Positions 1-11,397 of a stretch of DNA of 64,000 nt are shown piece by piece (the first letter of the stretch is position 1; each line of letters begins with the position of its first letter). This DNA comes from Effrenium voratum (lineage: Eukaryota > Sar > Dinophyceae > Suessiales > Symbiodiniaceae). Location: the NCBI GenBank assembly GCA_963377175.1, contig CAUJNA010000866.1, positions 1 to 64,000 of the forward strand. Direction: 5' to 3'. The notes below the pieces were generated by a model, which worked only from the letters and a program-made list of their open reading frames with translations, was not told the DNA's origin and made no database searches. The translations under genes were made by a program, and so were the position numbers.

Positions 1-430
1 CCCACCCACCCACCCAGAACAAATTGATTGGATTTTGCACACTCTTGCTGGTGAAGCAGTTCAGCGGGTGTGCTTATCATGCCCCCCCCCCACCCCACCC
101 CCCACCCCCAGAACCAGATGAATTTGCACATTTCGGTATAGAGCTTCAGCGGGTGTGCTTATCATGCCCCCCCCCCCACCCCACCCCCCACCCCCAGAAC
201 CAGATGAATTTGCACATTTGGGTATAGAGCTTCAGCGGGTGTGCTTATCATGCCCCCCCCCACCCCACCCCCCACCCCCAGAACCAGATGAATTTGCATA
301 TTTGGGTATAGAGCTTCAGCGGTGTGCTTATCATCCCCCCCCCACCCCACCCCCCACCCCCAGAACCAGATGAATTTGCACATTTGGGTATAGAGCTTCA
401 GCAGGTGTGCTTATCACCCCCCCCCCCCGC
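1..430. repeat. ~85-bp tandem repeat with C-rich core
   Basis: About five head-to-tail units of ~84-85 bp. Each has a run of C with CCCCACCCC blocks, then AGAACCAGATGAATTTGCA, then TATAGAGCTTCAGC and TGTGCTTATCA. Unit starts are seen near 62, 147, 232, 318 and 399. Open frames across it are Pro/His-rich in one direction and Gly/Val-rich in the other, as expected of repeat DNA. No gene is called. Confidence 0.9.
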
Positions 431-474
431 CCCCCCAGCACCACTAGATTTTGCACACCTGGGCTGGGACGCCT

Positions 475-665
475 GCCTGCGTACGGAAGTGATCCTGGGC
501 TGGGACGCCTGCGTTCGGAAGTGATCTTTTTGACTGACCGGGTTTTGCAACCCTTTCGGCGTTCCGGGTGCTCAGTGTTTTGAAGTGATTTTTTTTAGTG
601 TTCGGGAGTGATCGAAAGTGGCAGCGTTCACAAGTGATTTTTTTTAGCGTTCTGAAGTGATTGTC
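475..665. repeat. Degenerate ~30-35 bp tandem repeat
   Basis: Recurring GTTCNGAAGTGATC/TTTTTTT units, e.g. GTTCGGAAGTGATCTTTTT, GTTCGGGAGTGATC and GTTCTGAAGTGATT. The rest of 665-1400 is unannotated A-rich DNA (910-1150 is strongly purine/A-rich on the + strand) with no recognisable gene. Confidence 0.6.
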
Positions 666-1399
666 TACCCCTCCAAACAACTACCAGCGAACAGGGGGTT
701 CACCATGCTAAGGGAGGATTCCAACCATTCTTTTAAACCATCGTTCTTTTCAAAAACCGATCGCTGTTTCCCCTTGGATTTTGAAGGTGTTTTCTGAAAA
801 GAAAAACGGATCCCTGGAAAGAATGGGGAAGTGTCTGCTAGAACTCCAGCAAATTGTCTGCGCATTTGGGTATGGAGGGGCATGGGTTTCCGCTTTAGCT
901 TCCCTTGAAACAAACCCAGAAACCCGTATCGGTAGATGAAGAAAGAACGAACGAACGCAGGAACAAAGAAAGAACGGAAAACAAGTACTAAAGAAGGGAA
1001 TAAGTAAAGAAATACCTAAAAAACAAAGAACGGAATAATTAGAGACATAAATCAAGAACACAAATAAACAACAATTCAACAACAAATTCATAAGTAAGTG
1101 AGTAACTGAAGAATAGTAATACATAATTAAATAAAACATTCAAATAACTAAATACATGAATAGATAAATTCGCCAGGCAAGATTAATATCTTATTTAACT
1201 TGACTGCTATTGGGTTAGATCTTTAGACTTTAACTTTTTTTGGAAGTTAAGGTGTTTTGCACTAAGCGCATAACACGTTTTTTTCCAGACAGGTCAACAT
1301 CAACCAAGATAAGTAAACAGTTGAATAGATGAACAGACAATCAAACAAACGTGTAAACAAACAAGCGAGTCGTAACGAAATAACGAAATGCATGAGTGA

Positions 1400-1512
1400 G
1401 ATTTGCAAACAAAGAGAGAAATAAACAAAGAACAGAAGAACGAAGAAAGCAAGAAAAGAAAGAAAGAAAGAAAGAAAGATAGAAAGAACGAACGAAAGAA
1501 ACAGACAAACAC

Positions 1513-1571
<59 letters not shown>

Positions 1572-1735
1572 TTCAGACAGACATTCAGACACACACAAAC
1601 AGACACACAGACACACAGACGCACAGACACACAGACGCACAGACACACAGACACACAGACACACAGACGCACAGACGCACAGACAGACAAACAAACAAAC
1701 AAACAGTCAAATAAGCAAACAAGCACACAACAAAC
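1400..1735. repeat. Simple repeats: (AAGA)n then (ACAG)n then (ACAC/AGAC)n
   Basis: AAGAA-type repeats at about 1425-1500 pass into a pure GACA/CAGA tetranucleotide array at about 1513-1572 and then an ACACAG/ACGCAGAC mixture to about 1690. Long open frames across it (Cys/Val/Ser-rich on the minus strand, Thr/Asp/Gln-rich on the plus strand) are translations of the repeat. Confidence 0.95.
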
Positions 1736-2745
1736 CAACAAGCAAACAAGCAAGACATCAAACACAACCAACCAAGCAACCAACCAACCAAACAAACGAG
1801 CAACCAAACAAACACACAAACAATCAAACAAACAAACAACCGCACAACAGAACCCCACAACCAACCAACCAAACAACCAACCAACCAAACAAACAAACAA
1901 CCAACCAACCAACCAACCAACCAACCAACCAACCAACCAACCAACCAACCAACCAACCAACCAACCAACCAAACACCCGACCAACCAACCAACCAACCAA
2001 ACAACCGAACGAACAAACAAAGAAACAAAAAACAAAGAAAAAACAACAACTGAACCAAACAACCAACCAACCAAACAACCAAACAACCAAACAACCAACA
2101 AACCAAACAACCAAACAACCAACCAACCAGCCAGCCAGCCAGCCAGCCAACCAACCAACCAACCAAACACCCAACCAACCAACCAACCAACCAACCAAAC
2201 AACCGAACGAACAAACAAACAAACACAGAAAAAAACAACTGAACCAAACAACCAACCACACAACCAACCAACCAACCAAACAACCAACCAACCAACCAAC
2301 CAGCCAGCCAGCCAGCCAACCAACCAACCAACCAAACAACCAAACGAACAAAAATCAAACAAACAACTGAACAAGCCAACAACCAAACAACCAAGCAACC
2401 AAACAACTAAACAACCACGCAACCAGGCAACCACGCAACCAGCCAACCAACTAACCCGCCAGCCAGCCAGCCAACCAACCGATCAAGCAACCACCTAGGC
2501 AAATAAACTAACCAACGAGCAACTGAACGATCCAACAACCAGCCAGCCAGCCAGCCAGCCAGCCAACCAACCAACCAACCAATCAACCACACAACCAAAC
2601 GAAGAAATGAAAAACTGAACAAACCAACAACCAAGCAACCAAATAACCAACCAACCAACCAACCAAACAAACAAACAAACACGCAACACAACACAGCACA
2701 ACACAACACAGCACAACACCACACAGCACAACACAACACAAACAC
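1736..2745. repeat. (AACC)n tetranucleotide tract
   Basis: About 1 kb dominated by CCAACCAA on the + strand, interrupted by AAAC and CAGC variants, ending in ACACAACACAGC repeats. The 394-residue Trp/Leu/Gly-rich minus-strand frame across it is the repeat read as protein. Confidence 0.95.
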
Positions 2746-2945
2746 ATCACTCACTCACTCAGTCACTCACGCACTCCCACACTTACTCACTCACTCTCTC
2801 ACTCACCCACTCGCCCACCCACCCACCCACACACACACACTCACTCTCACTCACTCATTCGCTCATTCATTCGCTCATTCATTCGCTCACTCAATCAATC
2901 AGCCAACCAGCCAATCAACCAACCAACCAGCCAGCCAATCAATCC

Positions 2946-3009
<64 letters not shown>

Positions 3010-3070
3010 CTAAGTCAATCACTAAATCAAGCAAGTAACAAACCAAGCAATCACTCAATCTATAGGTAAG
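2746..3070. repeat. (ACTC)n then (AATC)n tracts
   Basis: CACTCACTCA repeats at about 2745-2890, CATTCGCT variants, then an almost pure AATCAATC array at about 2935-3010. The same A/C-rich strand bias runs through all the simple repeats from 1.4 kb to here. Confidence 0.95.
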
Positions 3071-3359
3071 TAAGTCAGTAATTGAGTAGGTATACAAGCC
3101 TGTCAGTAAATGAATGGATAGATTACCAAATACATAAAACCTATCAATCACATGGTATCTACATATTACACACATAAAAGACACAAACAAGATGGAGCCA
3201 AGTGAGCCACAATCAAAGCCCAGGTAGATAAAGGCTAGTAAGGGACAATCCCAGCCAAAAATAGTTGCAACCGTTTCCTTACATGGTTTTGGGTCAAGCA
3301 TTGTAGTACCGGGTTTGATTGTGACTCAAGTTTCGTGACTTCAGCGAGTTCAACCCCAG

Positions 3360-3428
3360 GCCGCTGACCTGCGGTTGGTGCTTGGAGATCATTTTGAGGG
3401 CACAGACGCGGAGCAGCTGATTCGGGAG
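3360..3428 (+). CDS. EF-hand protein, internal exon (partial)
   Basis: A 69-nt exon of 23 codons encoding a stretch that contains LVLGDHFEGT and EQLIRE. This pattern is typical of the helix just before a calcium-binding loop in calmodulin-like proteins and calcium-dependent kinases. It follows CCCCAG|G and stops at GAG|GCGAAT, a GC donor. Joined to the exon at 4840 the frame is kept and reads READTNGDG, a canonical entry into an EF-hand loop. The first exons of the gene are not recognised. The direct 4-base match AGGC at both splice junctions supports the junction. Confidence 0.7.
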
Positions 3429-3487
3429 GCGAATCCGAAGAAACCAATTCGGGGGAGACATACTGTTTCTGATATCCGGCAGAGAGG

Positions 3488-3593
3488 TGGCTGTGGGTCA
3501 AAACCAATGGGATCCGTGCACCACCCATTTCAGAACCTATTTTGTTGGGGATTGGGATGTTCACTGGGAGTACGGGCTGTTGATCCATGGCCA
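3488..3593. mobile_element. MITE-like element, family A
   Basis: Short element with ends TGGCTGTGGGTCAAAACC and TGATCCATGGCCA, an imperfect inverted repeat. The core CACCACCCATTT ... GGGGATTGGGATGTTCACTGG recurs at 12921, 14632, 18500, 34818 and, inverted, 50469. No ORF. Confidence 0.75.
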
Positions 3594-3606
3594 GGTGAGA
3601 TACTGT

Positions 3607-3740
3607 AATGTTGACCCCGGATTAATAAACCTGTGTATTAATATGGGGGTGTTCCTCTCCAAATGTGATAAATCCCCACTAAAACCAGGGAGACCCCCAT
3701 ATTAACAAACAGGGGTTTATGTAATCCGGGGTCAACATTA
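3607..3740. mobile_element. MITE-like element, family B
   Basis: Ends AATGTTGACCCCGGATTAA and its inverted copy (TAATCCGGGGTCAACATT), with GGGGGTGTTCC and CTCCAAA...GTGATAAATCCCC inside. Related copies lie at 5242, 52467, and in pieces at 5643, 53574 and 62012. Confidence 0.8.
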
Positions 3741-4304
3741 TGATATCCGGCAGATAGGGGAGAAGGTCCCAATTGGGTTTCATCCGTGTAGGATTTCTTA
3801 GCACTCTAAACAGTAGTCACATGAACATGAGTTTGATCCAAAGTGTTCTCGTTTCTACTGGAATTCCTTTGCCATCCTTGCCTTGCTCGTCTTGGTTCCA
3901 TGCATGCAGCTGCAATGTTGAACATGCTGACCATGTGCTTCTGGCTGCCAGCTGTCAAGCACCGTGTTGACGACCTTTCTCGCCGCCTGGCGTTTCTGGG
4001 GGTGCGTACACTGTGTCCATAGCAAGTGGCAGTCGTGCCTGCAATCTGCCATCTCTGTGCGACCAGAACTCGCCTGAGACTGATTGACAGGCTTTACAAC
4101 TGCACATTGCCCCCTAAGTCACATGATTCATAGCTACGCATAAGGCAACTGCCCGGCGTTTTGTGGGTGAGGTTGGGCTTTTCTCAAGAGCTCGGGGTCC
4201 CCTAAAAAAAAAGAGGTTTCCTTTTAGGCCTCGAACGGGGGATCCATGTTGGGAAGCTCCCGAATACCAAACTGGGCCCATTTGCCGGGAATATGACACA
4301 GCCA

Positions 4305-4413
4305 TGGGTGTCCTTTTTGGTTGTGTTGAAACATAGATGGGTTTTTTTCTGGTTTACCTGGTGATTTAGTCATCTACCAGGGAAACCCATCTATTTCCCC
4401 TAAAAGGACACCT
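4305..4413. mobile_element. Hairpin element, family H
   Basis: Imperfect inverted repeat running from GGTGTCCTTTTTGG and GATGGGTTT to AAACCCATCTAT and AAAGGACACCTA. A related hairpin occurs at 6107-6208. Confidence 0.6.
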
Positions 4414-4839
4414 ATGGACACAGCCCTCCACAAGATGCCAATATTTCTCACATCCAATGCATGAGGCTTTGAGGTTTTGCGGTTCGTTTCGTGATCCACG
4501 TTGGCCGGTCGCGGGCGCCTTTTTACACAACGAAGTGCTAGGTTTGTCTTGGCAAGGAGAAGAGCGGATGAGGCATGCTTTGAGTTTAGGTTTTGGGCAA
4601 TGAGCATTTGTGCGGGTTCGGAATGAATGAGGGCGGAGCCAACCGAGTATTCAAAGCTGTTCAGCTTCGGTGCCATCACCGATAGGGACCCCATAAGTTG
4701 GTGATTTTCCTGTGGGTTTTCCGTTGAAACTACAGAAAACGGGGGCTCCCTCAAAAACAAATATACACCAGAAAAGAATGTCGCGCTCCGTTTCTCGGAC
4801 CTTCCTTAGAAGCTTTGTGGTCTTGATCATGAGTGCCAG

Positions 4840-4920
4840 GCAGACACGAATGGTGACGGGATGATCGAATACGATGAATTCCTTGAATACTTCAACAAGC
4901 ACGAGCCCGACTTGGAGCAG
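4840..4920 (+). CDS. EF-hand protein, calcium-binding loop exon (partial)
   Basis: An 81-nt, 27-codon exon. It contains DTNGDGMIEYDE, a complete 12-residue EF-hand loop with acidic or oxygen ligands at positions 1, 3, 5 and 12 and Gly at 6, followed by the exiting helix FLEYFNKHEP. It begins after CCAG|G and ends at GAGCAG|GTGGGG. With the 3360 exon it forms one EF-hand. Such loops bind Ca2+ in calmodulin-like proteins and calcium-dependent protein kinases; which type this is cannot be said because no kinase domain or second hand was found in the window. Confidence 0.8.
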
Positions 4921-5241
4921 GTGGGGGCTGAAAGGTGTAGCGAACACCTGAAAAAGTCGCATGGTTCCTGTGGGGTGTCGGATGTTTTTGAAGCTCGGTA
5001 CCAGGAAAACCAAAAAGGAATCCAAAAAGGAAAACCACCAAAAAGGGGGGGGGCAGGGTCCCTCCGGAGCAAGGTGATTTGGGGCGCCGCCCCTTGTTTT
5101 CCTTTTTTGCCAGTCGGCCACATGCCTCTTTCACCGCACTTTGCGCCCGTACAGTGGGGCCGGTGCTCCCCATGTGGAGCTGTAACACTTCCTGCCCTCA
5201 AAGCTCCCTGTTGCAAAAATGGGAGGGGGGGGGGGGGACAG

Positions 5242-5371
5242 AATGTTGACCCAGGATGAATAAACCCGTCCCATTATTAGGGGGTGTTCCCTCCAAAAGT
5301 GATGAATCCCCACGAAAAGGGGATGCCCCCCTATTGATCAACCAGTTTTTCTGAATCCGGGGTTAACATTA
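5242..5371. mobile_element. MITE-like element, family B
   Basis: Ends AATGTTGACCCAGGAT and ATCCGGGGTTAACATT, with GGGGGTGTTCCCTCCAAAAG inside. Preceded by a run of G at 5222-5237. Confidence 0.75.
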
Positions 5372-6769
5372 CCCATGAACCGCACTGAGAGACTTTCCGA
5401 TGAACTTTTTCGGTGCCAGGAATTTGCTGCCGGACCGGAGGCTTGAAGGGATGGGCCTGAGAGACAGGGGACGTTTGTCATAAGGGAAGCTCATAGGGCT
5501 CGTTCTGAAGCAGAACGCCAATCCGTTAGTTTGCCTTGCGGGGCAAACTGTTGTCGTTTGTGTTTGGCCTGCCTGTGGGTAAACCTTGCAACATGCAGTG
5601 GCAGGACGAGGATCTCAATGGAGTTATTAGCTACTTCAAATTGATGTTGACCCTGGATTCATAGGGGGTGTTCCCTCCAAAAGTGATGAACCCTGTCTCA
5701 GAAAGGACACCCCCTGCTGTGGATGGGCGAAATCCATTTCGCACCACCTTTCAGAACCCCTAGATAAAATTCGATCCCCCAACGCAAGTACCAACAAACG
5801 CTATGGCTTCCTTTCCATGGTAACTCATGTTTCGTGCGAGAAGACTTAAATGGAAGTTTCCACACCTTGGTAACTCAATTCGTGGTGTCGGAGTGAAATG
5901 GACGTGTCCACTAAGATCTGGGCAAATGGAACCCAATTTCCACTTAGATCTGGGGACCTCCGGCTGAACTTTCTGGGAATTCATTCCGCGCAGGCCGGGT
6001 CACCGACCGGACCTTGGACAGAGACCACCCGGAGCCAGCGGCGCCGCGAGCTCGGTGGAGGAAGTTGGCCGAGGGCCCCGGTTTCAGGGTATGTTTTGTC
6101 GTCATAGGTGCTTTTTGGTTGGTTTGCTTAAAAATAGAGGGCCCTGGTTTAGATGGGGTTTATTCCATTTACCAGGGCCATCTATTTTTCCAAAAGGCCA
6201 CCTATGGTTGTCGTGGTTTTGCAGAGGAACACAGGGAAAAACCGCAGATTTCGGCGATTTCCTCGTGGCTTTGCAGACGAACACCAGGAAAACTACCAGT
6301 TTCGGTGGTTTCTTGCACCCTAGTTGAAGACAAACCCACATGTTTGACCCTTTTAAGTTAGCAATGTCCAACATTTTAGTGCCGGATGGACATCTTTTTC
6401 AGCTCCCATATCGCATATTAGCTTGCCACTGGGCTCGTTCAAGCGACAAACATGCATTGCCAAGACAAGTCGAAGTGTTTCAGCGCTGTTTACAAGTGGG
6501 GGTGTTTCAAAATTGGGGCCCTTTTTGGTGTCCCTCAAGAAAAGCGTCGGTACTTTGGGGCTCCAAAGTGCACATGATCGGCATGTCTCAAATTACAGGT
6601 CTTCGCACTGTTCACCGTGCTTTAAAGGGAGACCAAAAGGAAACCAACCATCCTGAAGGGTCCCACATTTTTTGACAAACACACCATATTTTGAGAAGGG
6701 ACACCACATGTTTCGAGAAACTAATATGTTTGACCAGGCCTTAAGTCCAAATCGCAAGTTGCATCCGAG
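5372..6769 (+). other. Non-coding stretch with nested MITE pieces
   Basis: Contains a truncated family B element (5643-5712) directly abutting a truncated family C element (5716-5765), and a family H hairpin (6107-6208). An open stretch at about 6000-6085 reads RVTDRTLDRDHPEP and could be an exon, but it has no family match. Otherwise no gene is seen. Confidence 0.4.
6107..6208. mobile_element. Hairpin element, family H
   Basis: Inverted repeat with GGTGCTTTTTGG ... AGATGG on the left and CCATCTATTTTTCC ... GGCCACCTA on the right. Similar to 4305-4413. Confidence 0.55.
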
Positions 6770-6845
6770 GGCAGCACACCGAGAACCTGGCACGGGTCAT
6801 CGACCGCTTGCTTTCAGAGGACTGGTGGGACCAATTTCCCCAGCG
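6770..6845 (+). CDS. Possible exon, unknown protein
   Basis: After CCGAG|G the frame reads GQHTENLARVIDRLL then SEDWWDQFPQ, an amphipathic, Trp-rich composition unlike the surrounding repeats. It could be a further exon of the EF-hand gene or of a separate gene. No family is recognised and neither boundary is certain. Confidence 0.35.
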
Positions 6846-7134
6846 AGGGTGTCTTGGTCCCCTCGAAGTGATCTGAATCCTCTTGGGAATGGCGCTCTTG
6901 GGTATCAGGGTATCCGAAGGATGATTTTGCACAAGGGACCGCTTAAAGTCTCGTGATGAAAAAAACGTCTTGGGGATGGCCTTTGGTATCACAAGTTGTG
7001 GATTTTCCGCATTGTCAGGGACTTAAAGTGACAGAGCTGGTGCACTGAATCAGGGCCAGGCGTCGATCTGGGAGTTGCAACATTGCCCCCCGTTCAGTTG
7101 GTGCTTCAGGCGAAAACAAAAGGATATCAACCAT

Positions 7135-7259
7135 GCTGTGGATGGACGAAATCCTGCACTACTTTGAAACCCTGGGAAATTATGGTTTGTTGGTATATTT
7201 ACAGGGAAGTCAGCATTCGAGGGTTTCTTAGGTGGTGCAGGATTTCGTCCATCCACAGG
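7135..7259. mobile_element. MITE-like element, family C
   Basis: Terminal inverted repeats CTGTGGATGGACGAAATCC and GGATTTCGTCCATCCACAG with TTGTTGGTATTTACAGGGAAGT in the middle. Other copies are at 42333, 48452 and 63477. Confidence 0.8.
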
Positions 7260-10153
7260 AGGGGACCCCAAAATGGGAGAAACACCCCGGACCGCTTAAG
7301 CATTGCCAGCGTTTGCTCCTTTTGGAGTAGATGGATGGGAATGCAAAAGTATCTTGGTACACGGAAGGTCCCAGAGCGCCTCATGGAGCCAAGTCTTACG
7401 GAGTCCCAGGGTTTGTGGATAGCCGCGAAGCCTGCCACATTTCAGGACATCGGTGTTGCCAGCAGCAGCCTCAGCGCCGCAAGTGCTTAGTATCATGAAA
7501 GGTACCCCGTCCACGTCAGAGAACCCACCGGAGAATTCACTGAGGTTACGGGGTTTTGACCCAGCCAAATGGACCCTTGAGGAAAGTCATGTTTGCCAGG
7601 AGCCCCAAGTCATTGTCGTTAGACTTCTGAAGAGGAGTCGATTGCGGTTTGCCAAAACCGCACGGTTGGACTCGAGTCATCAAGTAGTGCTTGATTTTTT
7701 ATCCTTGAAAATGGTTGCAGGGTGGGGCAACTGAAAGTCCTGGTTTAGATTCAACGAATGAGAGCGAAAGAGATGTCCGTCAGGACAAGCCCTGCGAAAC
7801 AAGCTGCCCAAAATGACTCTTGCAACTCAAAATCGGGACATGTTCAAAACATGTGTGTGTCTTTTTGTAGGGGATCCCGAAAATGGTGGGTTTCCCTCTT
7901 TGGCTCCCTTTGAAACCACACACACACACATATACCTTCAAAAAAAGACACACCCAAATGCAAAGGGTGGCCCTTTTTTGGCGCCCCACAAAAAAAAAAA
8001 AAAAAAAAACGAGCGTGTCGCCTCAGCCTCAACTTGACCCCGCGGATGGGACCCGTCCAGGTCCATTGCGCCGCAAGGCCGGGAAGGCCGGAAGGCGATT
8101 AAAGCTACGGTGGATGCCCTAAATATTGCAAGTAAACCAAACACAAGCCATGGGAATTTACCGGGTTTCCCTTGCTCCCTACTTGCAATATTTAGGGCAT
8201 CCACCGTAGGTGTCCTTAAATGACCTGCCAGAACCCTCAGAATTCCCTCAGTTTATGGCCTCAAGCTAAAAAGTTGGTTGGTGAATTCCAACTTTTTCAT
8301 GGGTAGTTTGCGGCTCCACGTGTCGTTTTTCGGGGGTGCTTGATTTGTTTGTGGGTTTTAGAGGGAAACCAAGAGGAACACCCTTGCCATTTTAGGGATC
8401 CGCAAGAAGACATGCCCAGATGGGTTCCACAAGCGCCCCCCCCCCCCCCAGATTGGTTTTAGAAGCCATTGACCAGGGCTACGGGCTATCACTTCTCACA
8501 GACCTGACGCAGCTTTGCCTTCGGGGCGGCCCCGATGTTTGTCCAAAATATCTCCGATTCAAGTTTAGCAGCCTTGAACCAAGATCCCTTTGGGTGGTTC
8601 GATTTTCTTGAGGCGAAGGTCACCCTGCGGGTGGTGGGAGAGGAAACCCCCGGGCCCGAGCTCGCGTCAGGCACATACCATGTCCTGATCCGAGGCATGG
8701 GAAGCCGAGAGACGTCACATGTGGCGCGTGTTTTTTTTTTCCGGCTCGGTACCCTGAGGTTTGCCAAGGGAGGCCAAGCAGGAAACCACCCGTTTTGCGA
8801 TCCAAGTTAAATATGGGCCGATTTCTTGAGGTACCTTTTTAAGCTTGGTTTAAACGAAAGTCAAAAGGACTCCCGCCAATCTTGGATGCATTGTTGCAGC
8901 GCAACCATCGATAGGCGGATGATCCTTGCTGTTGAAATGCGGGTGCTGCGGTGCAGTCTCGCGCACTGCTTGACTTGAAAGTTGCAGGTATGGCGTCGTG
9001 AGGCAGAATCTTTTTCCTGGCATGTCACATAGGCGTTGTCTTGTCTCCAGTGTTTCACCAGTTAACGACCGGGACTTGGCGAATTGATGCTAATTGATGC
9101 TAATTGCTCACCGGTTCGCGAAGCTCAAATCCGAGTCCCAATGTTCGGAGAGATTGTTTTATACGAGCGAGAAAAGTTCATGTGGCGCGGGTCAGCGGTC
9201 AGCGGTTGCGAGCCGGGAGCATGGAGCTCATTGCCACGAGAGGATGGCTCAAAGAAAGCTGCCACTTCAGCTTTCGCTATGCCCCGAAATGTGGGGTGCA
9301 AGGATCAAGCTCAAGTTGGTTTTCCCTCCTCCGTGGTACAAAGGTCACCGTTTTGGCAATGTTGGGACTAGTCTCTTGGTGTGATGTTTAAAGGGGAGAT
9401 AGATATTATATGTATATATGATATATGATTGTATGTGTATAAATACACATGGACCCCGGTTTCGTTTGTGGTTGGCTCTTCTCGCTGGTGGCAGTGCGCG
9501 TCGCCATGCCGTCCCCGGCTCGCTTGCGGCACCTCAGAAAGCTCAAGGCGCCCGGGTGAAGGTGAAGGGGCGGTCCCCACCCCGGAAAATCATGGCGCAG
9601 GATCTCCTTTTCCGATTTTTCCCGAGTTAGATGGATGCAGAAAAAGATCCGCGGCTCCCTTTTTTTTAACGTGGATGCAGAAGAGTTGACATCCCTCGGT
9701 TTTGCTGGTGACCCTGTGCAAAACCAAAAATCCGCGGGTGCCGACTTTGGGGCCTTCGGAGCTTCCAGTGCCAGGCGCAGCCGATTTGAAGTTCCGCTGG
9801 AAGGTTCGGTTCCAAGACCCACTTCCGGATTCCGGCACCCATCCAGCCCAGAAATGGGTCAAAAATGGGCCATGCAACTAGGTCAAAAATGGGTTCTGGC
9901 AAAGTGGGCGCTGGAAACAAGTTCCCAGCCTTAAGAATGGGAATTGTGGCAAGATGATGGATGTTGTATATTTGCCATGTAACCGAAATGCCTCAAGACT
10001 CAAAAAGGGATCATTGCTTGCACACCCAAAATTATGGTGGGTTCATTCCAACCTTGTAAGGGTAGGTTGAGGGTCCAGGTTCCTTTCATTTATACAACAC
10101 GTGTCTGCCTTGGTTCGCGAGATCCGCCGCCTTTTTGTTCGTTTTCTGCGGCC
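7260..10153 (+). other. Mostly non-coding, possible exon at 8535-8730
   Basis: Holds A19 at about 7990, a C9 run at 8440 and one MITE (8105-8209). A frame at about 8535-8730 reads WFDFLEAKVTLRVVG then ELASGTYHVLIRG, which looks coding but matches no family I can name. 9404-9445 is a short ATAT/GTAT tract. No complete gene is seen. Confidence 0.35.
8105..8209. mobile_element. MITE-like element with perfect 30-bp inverted ends
   Basis: A perfect 30-bp inverted repeat starts CTACGGTGGATGCCC at 8105-8134 and is matched at 8180-8209, with a 45-bp spacer. No other copy was noticed in this window. It has the form of a young MITE. Confidence 0.75.
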
Positions 10154-11397
10154 ATGGAGAAGCCTGTGGTGGTCATCACCGGAGTCACGGGCTACTTGGG
10201 CTCGGCGACCTGCCTGGCTTTCCTGCAGGACGGCTCCTTCTCCGTGCGCGGCACGGTGCGAAGCACCAGCAACGAGAAGAAGCTGCAGCCGCTGAAGCTC
10301 GGCCTCGGCGAGCTCTTTGCTGGGCTGGAGCTGGTGGAAGCGGATCTCAGCGACGAAGACTCGCTGATCAAGGCGTGCGTGGGCGCCACTTTTGTGGTGC
10401 ACACCGCCTCGCCGTTCCACTTCAAGGGGGGCTGTGTGAAGCCGGCCGTCAAAGGCACCACTGCGGTGATGAAGGCCTGCAGCGTGCACAAGGTGAAGCG
10501 GTGTGTGGTCACCTCCTCCTGTGCTGCAATGCAGGCGCCAGCTGCAGAGGAGCTGGGAAGCCAAGCAATATATTGGAGAAGAGGTGAAGTGAAGTGGTTC
10601 ATGTTGCAAGGGGATTCGGCCTCACCCATTGGAACCCCCATGTCTCGGCATGCCACCTGTAAGGTGCTTGAGCCCTGAGGACAAGCCAGTGCCACCTGCA
10701 GCGTACAACGAGACCTGCTGGTCCAACCCCGAGCGACCTGAGGGCTTGCACGACTACATGAAGAGCAAGACTTGGGCAGAGAGGGCTGCGTGGGATTATC
10801 AGAAGGCCAACCCAGGCTTTGACCTGGTCACAATCCTGCCTTGCTTCATTATGGGCCCAGCGCCCTGTGACGGAGAAGGTACCTTGTATGCGATTTGGAT
10901 CTCACTTTGCCTTTAGCTGCCTTGATCTTGTTGGGGATGTTTGTTGTTTTCCCTCTACCATCGCTACCCTGCAAACAGTTGATCTTGTTGTTTTTGGGTG
11001 AGGCGGGGGCAAAAGTCGCCGAGGTACCTCGGTGAGCTACATGCTGGACATTCTGAAGGGGAAGAAGGCGGAGATCCCCCGGAATAGCTCGAGCTTCGTG
11101 GACGTCCGGGATTGCGCCGCCGCGCATCTCAAGGCGATTCTGCTGCCAGAGGCGGCCAACCAGCGCTTCATCTTGTACAACCAGCGAGTTTTGTTGCGAG
11201 ATGTCTACGGTTGGCTGGCCAAGTACAATGAGAAGGGCGCCAAAGTTCCCACCAAGCTGGCGGAGGGGGAGGATTCCATGGATGGAGATTTGATCGACAA
11301 TACCAAGTCCAGGGAGGTGCTGAAGATAGAGTACACGCCTATGGAGAAGACGTTCTGCGATGCAGCAGAATATCTTCTATCTGTGGGTGCTGTTTGA
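10154..11397 (+). CDS. NAD(P)-dependent extended short-chain reductase (DFR/CCR-like)
   Basis: Three exons: 10154 to about 10551, 10664-10878 and 11024-11397, joining to about 328 residues, the usual length for this family. The start GCCATGGAG heads a Rossmann fold: VVITGVTGYLGSA holds the TGxxGxxG dinucleotide motif. VEADLSDEDSL and FVVHTASPFHF follow, and the catalytic YxxxK is seen as YMKSK in exon 2. FVDVRDCAAAHLKA and the C-terminal helices are also typical. The family (dihydroflavonol-4-reductase, cinnamoyl-CoA reductase, 3-beta-HSD-like) reduces carbonyls with NAD(P)H in the cytosol; the substrate here cannot be told. The exon 1 end is uncertain: 10551 (GC donor, 112-bp intron) and 10593 (GT donor, 70-bp intron) both keep frame. 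The stop is TGA at 11395. Confidence 0.88.
10879..11023 (+). other. 145-bp intron flanked by AGGTACCT direct repeats
   Basis: Exon 2 ends GAGAAG and exon 3 starts GTACCTCGG. The 8-mer AGGTACCT occurs at both junctions (10877-10884 and 11022-11029). Removing 145 bp restores the reading frame exactly. This is the pattern left when an intron is inserted with a target-site duplication. Confidence 0.7.

Larger units (their letters stand above)
3429..4839 (+). other. GC-AG intron of the EF-hand gene
   Basis: Inferred 1411-bp intron. The donor is GAG|GCGAAT and the acceptor CCAG|GCAGAC, with AGGC repeated at both ends. It contains two MITE-like elements (3488-3593 and 3607-3740) and a hairpin element (4305-4413), so it has grown by repeat insertion. 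Confidence 0.6.

Noticed and set aside
1262..2446. 394-residue Trp/Leu/Gly-rich minus-strand ORF
   Set aside because: It is the (AACC)n and (ACAG)n repeat read as protein; no start context or domain.
10034..10153. Upstream extension of the reductase to 10034
   Set aside because: Adds 40 residues without family similarity; the ATG at 10154 has better context and directly precedes the Rossmann motif.
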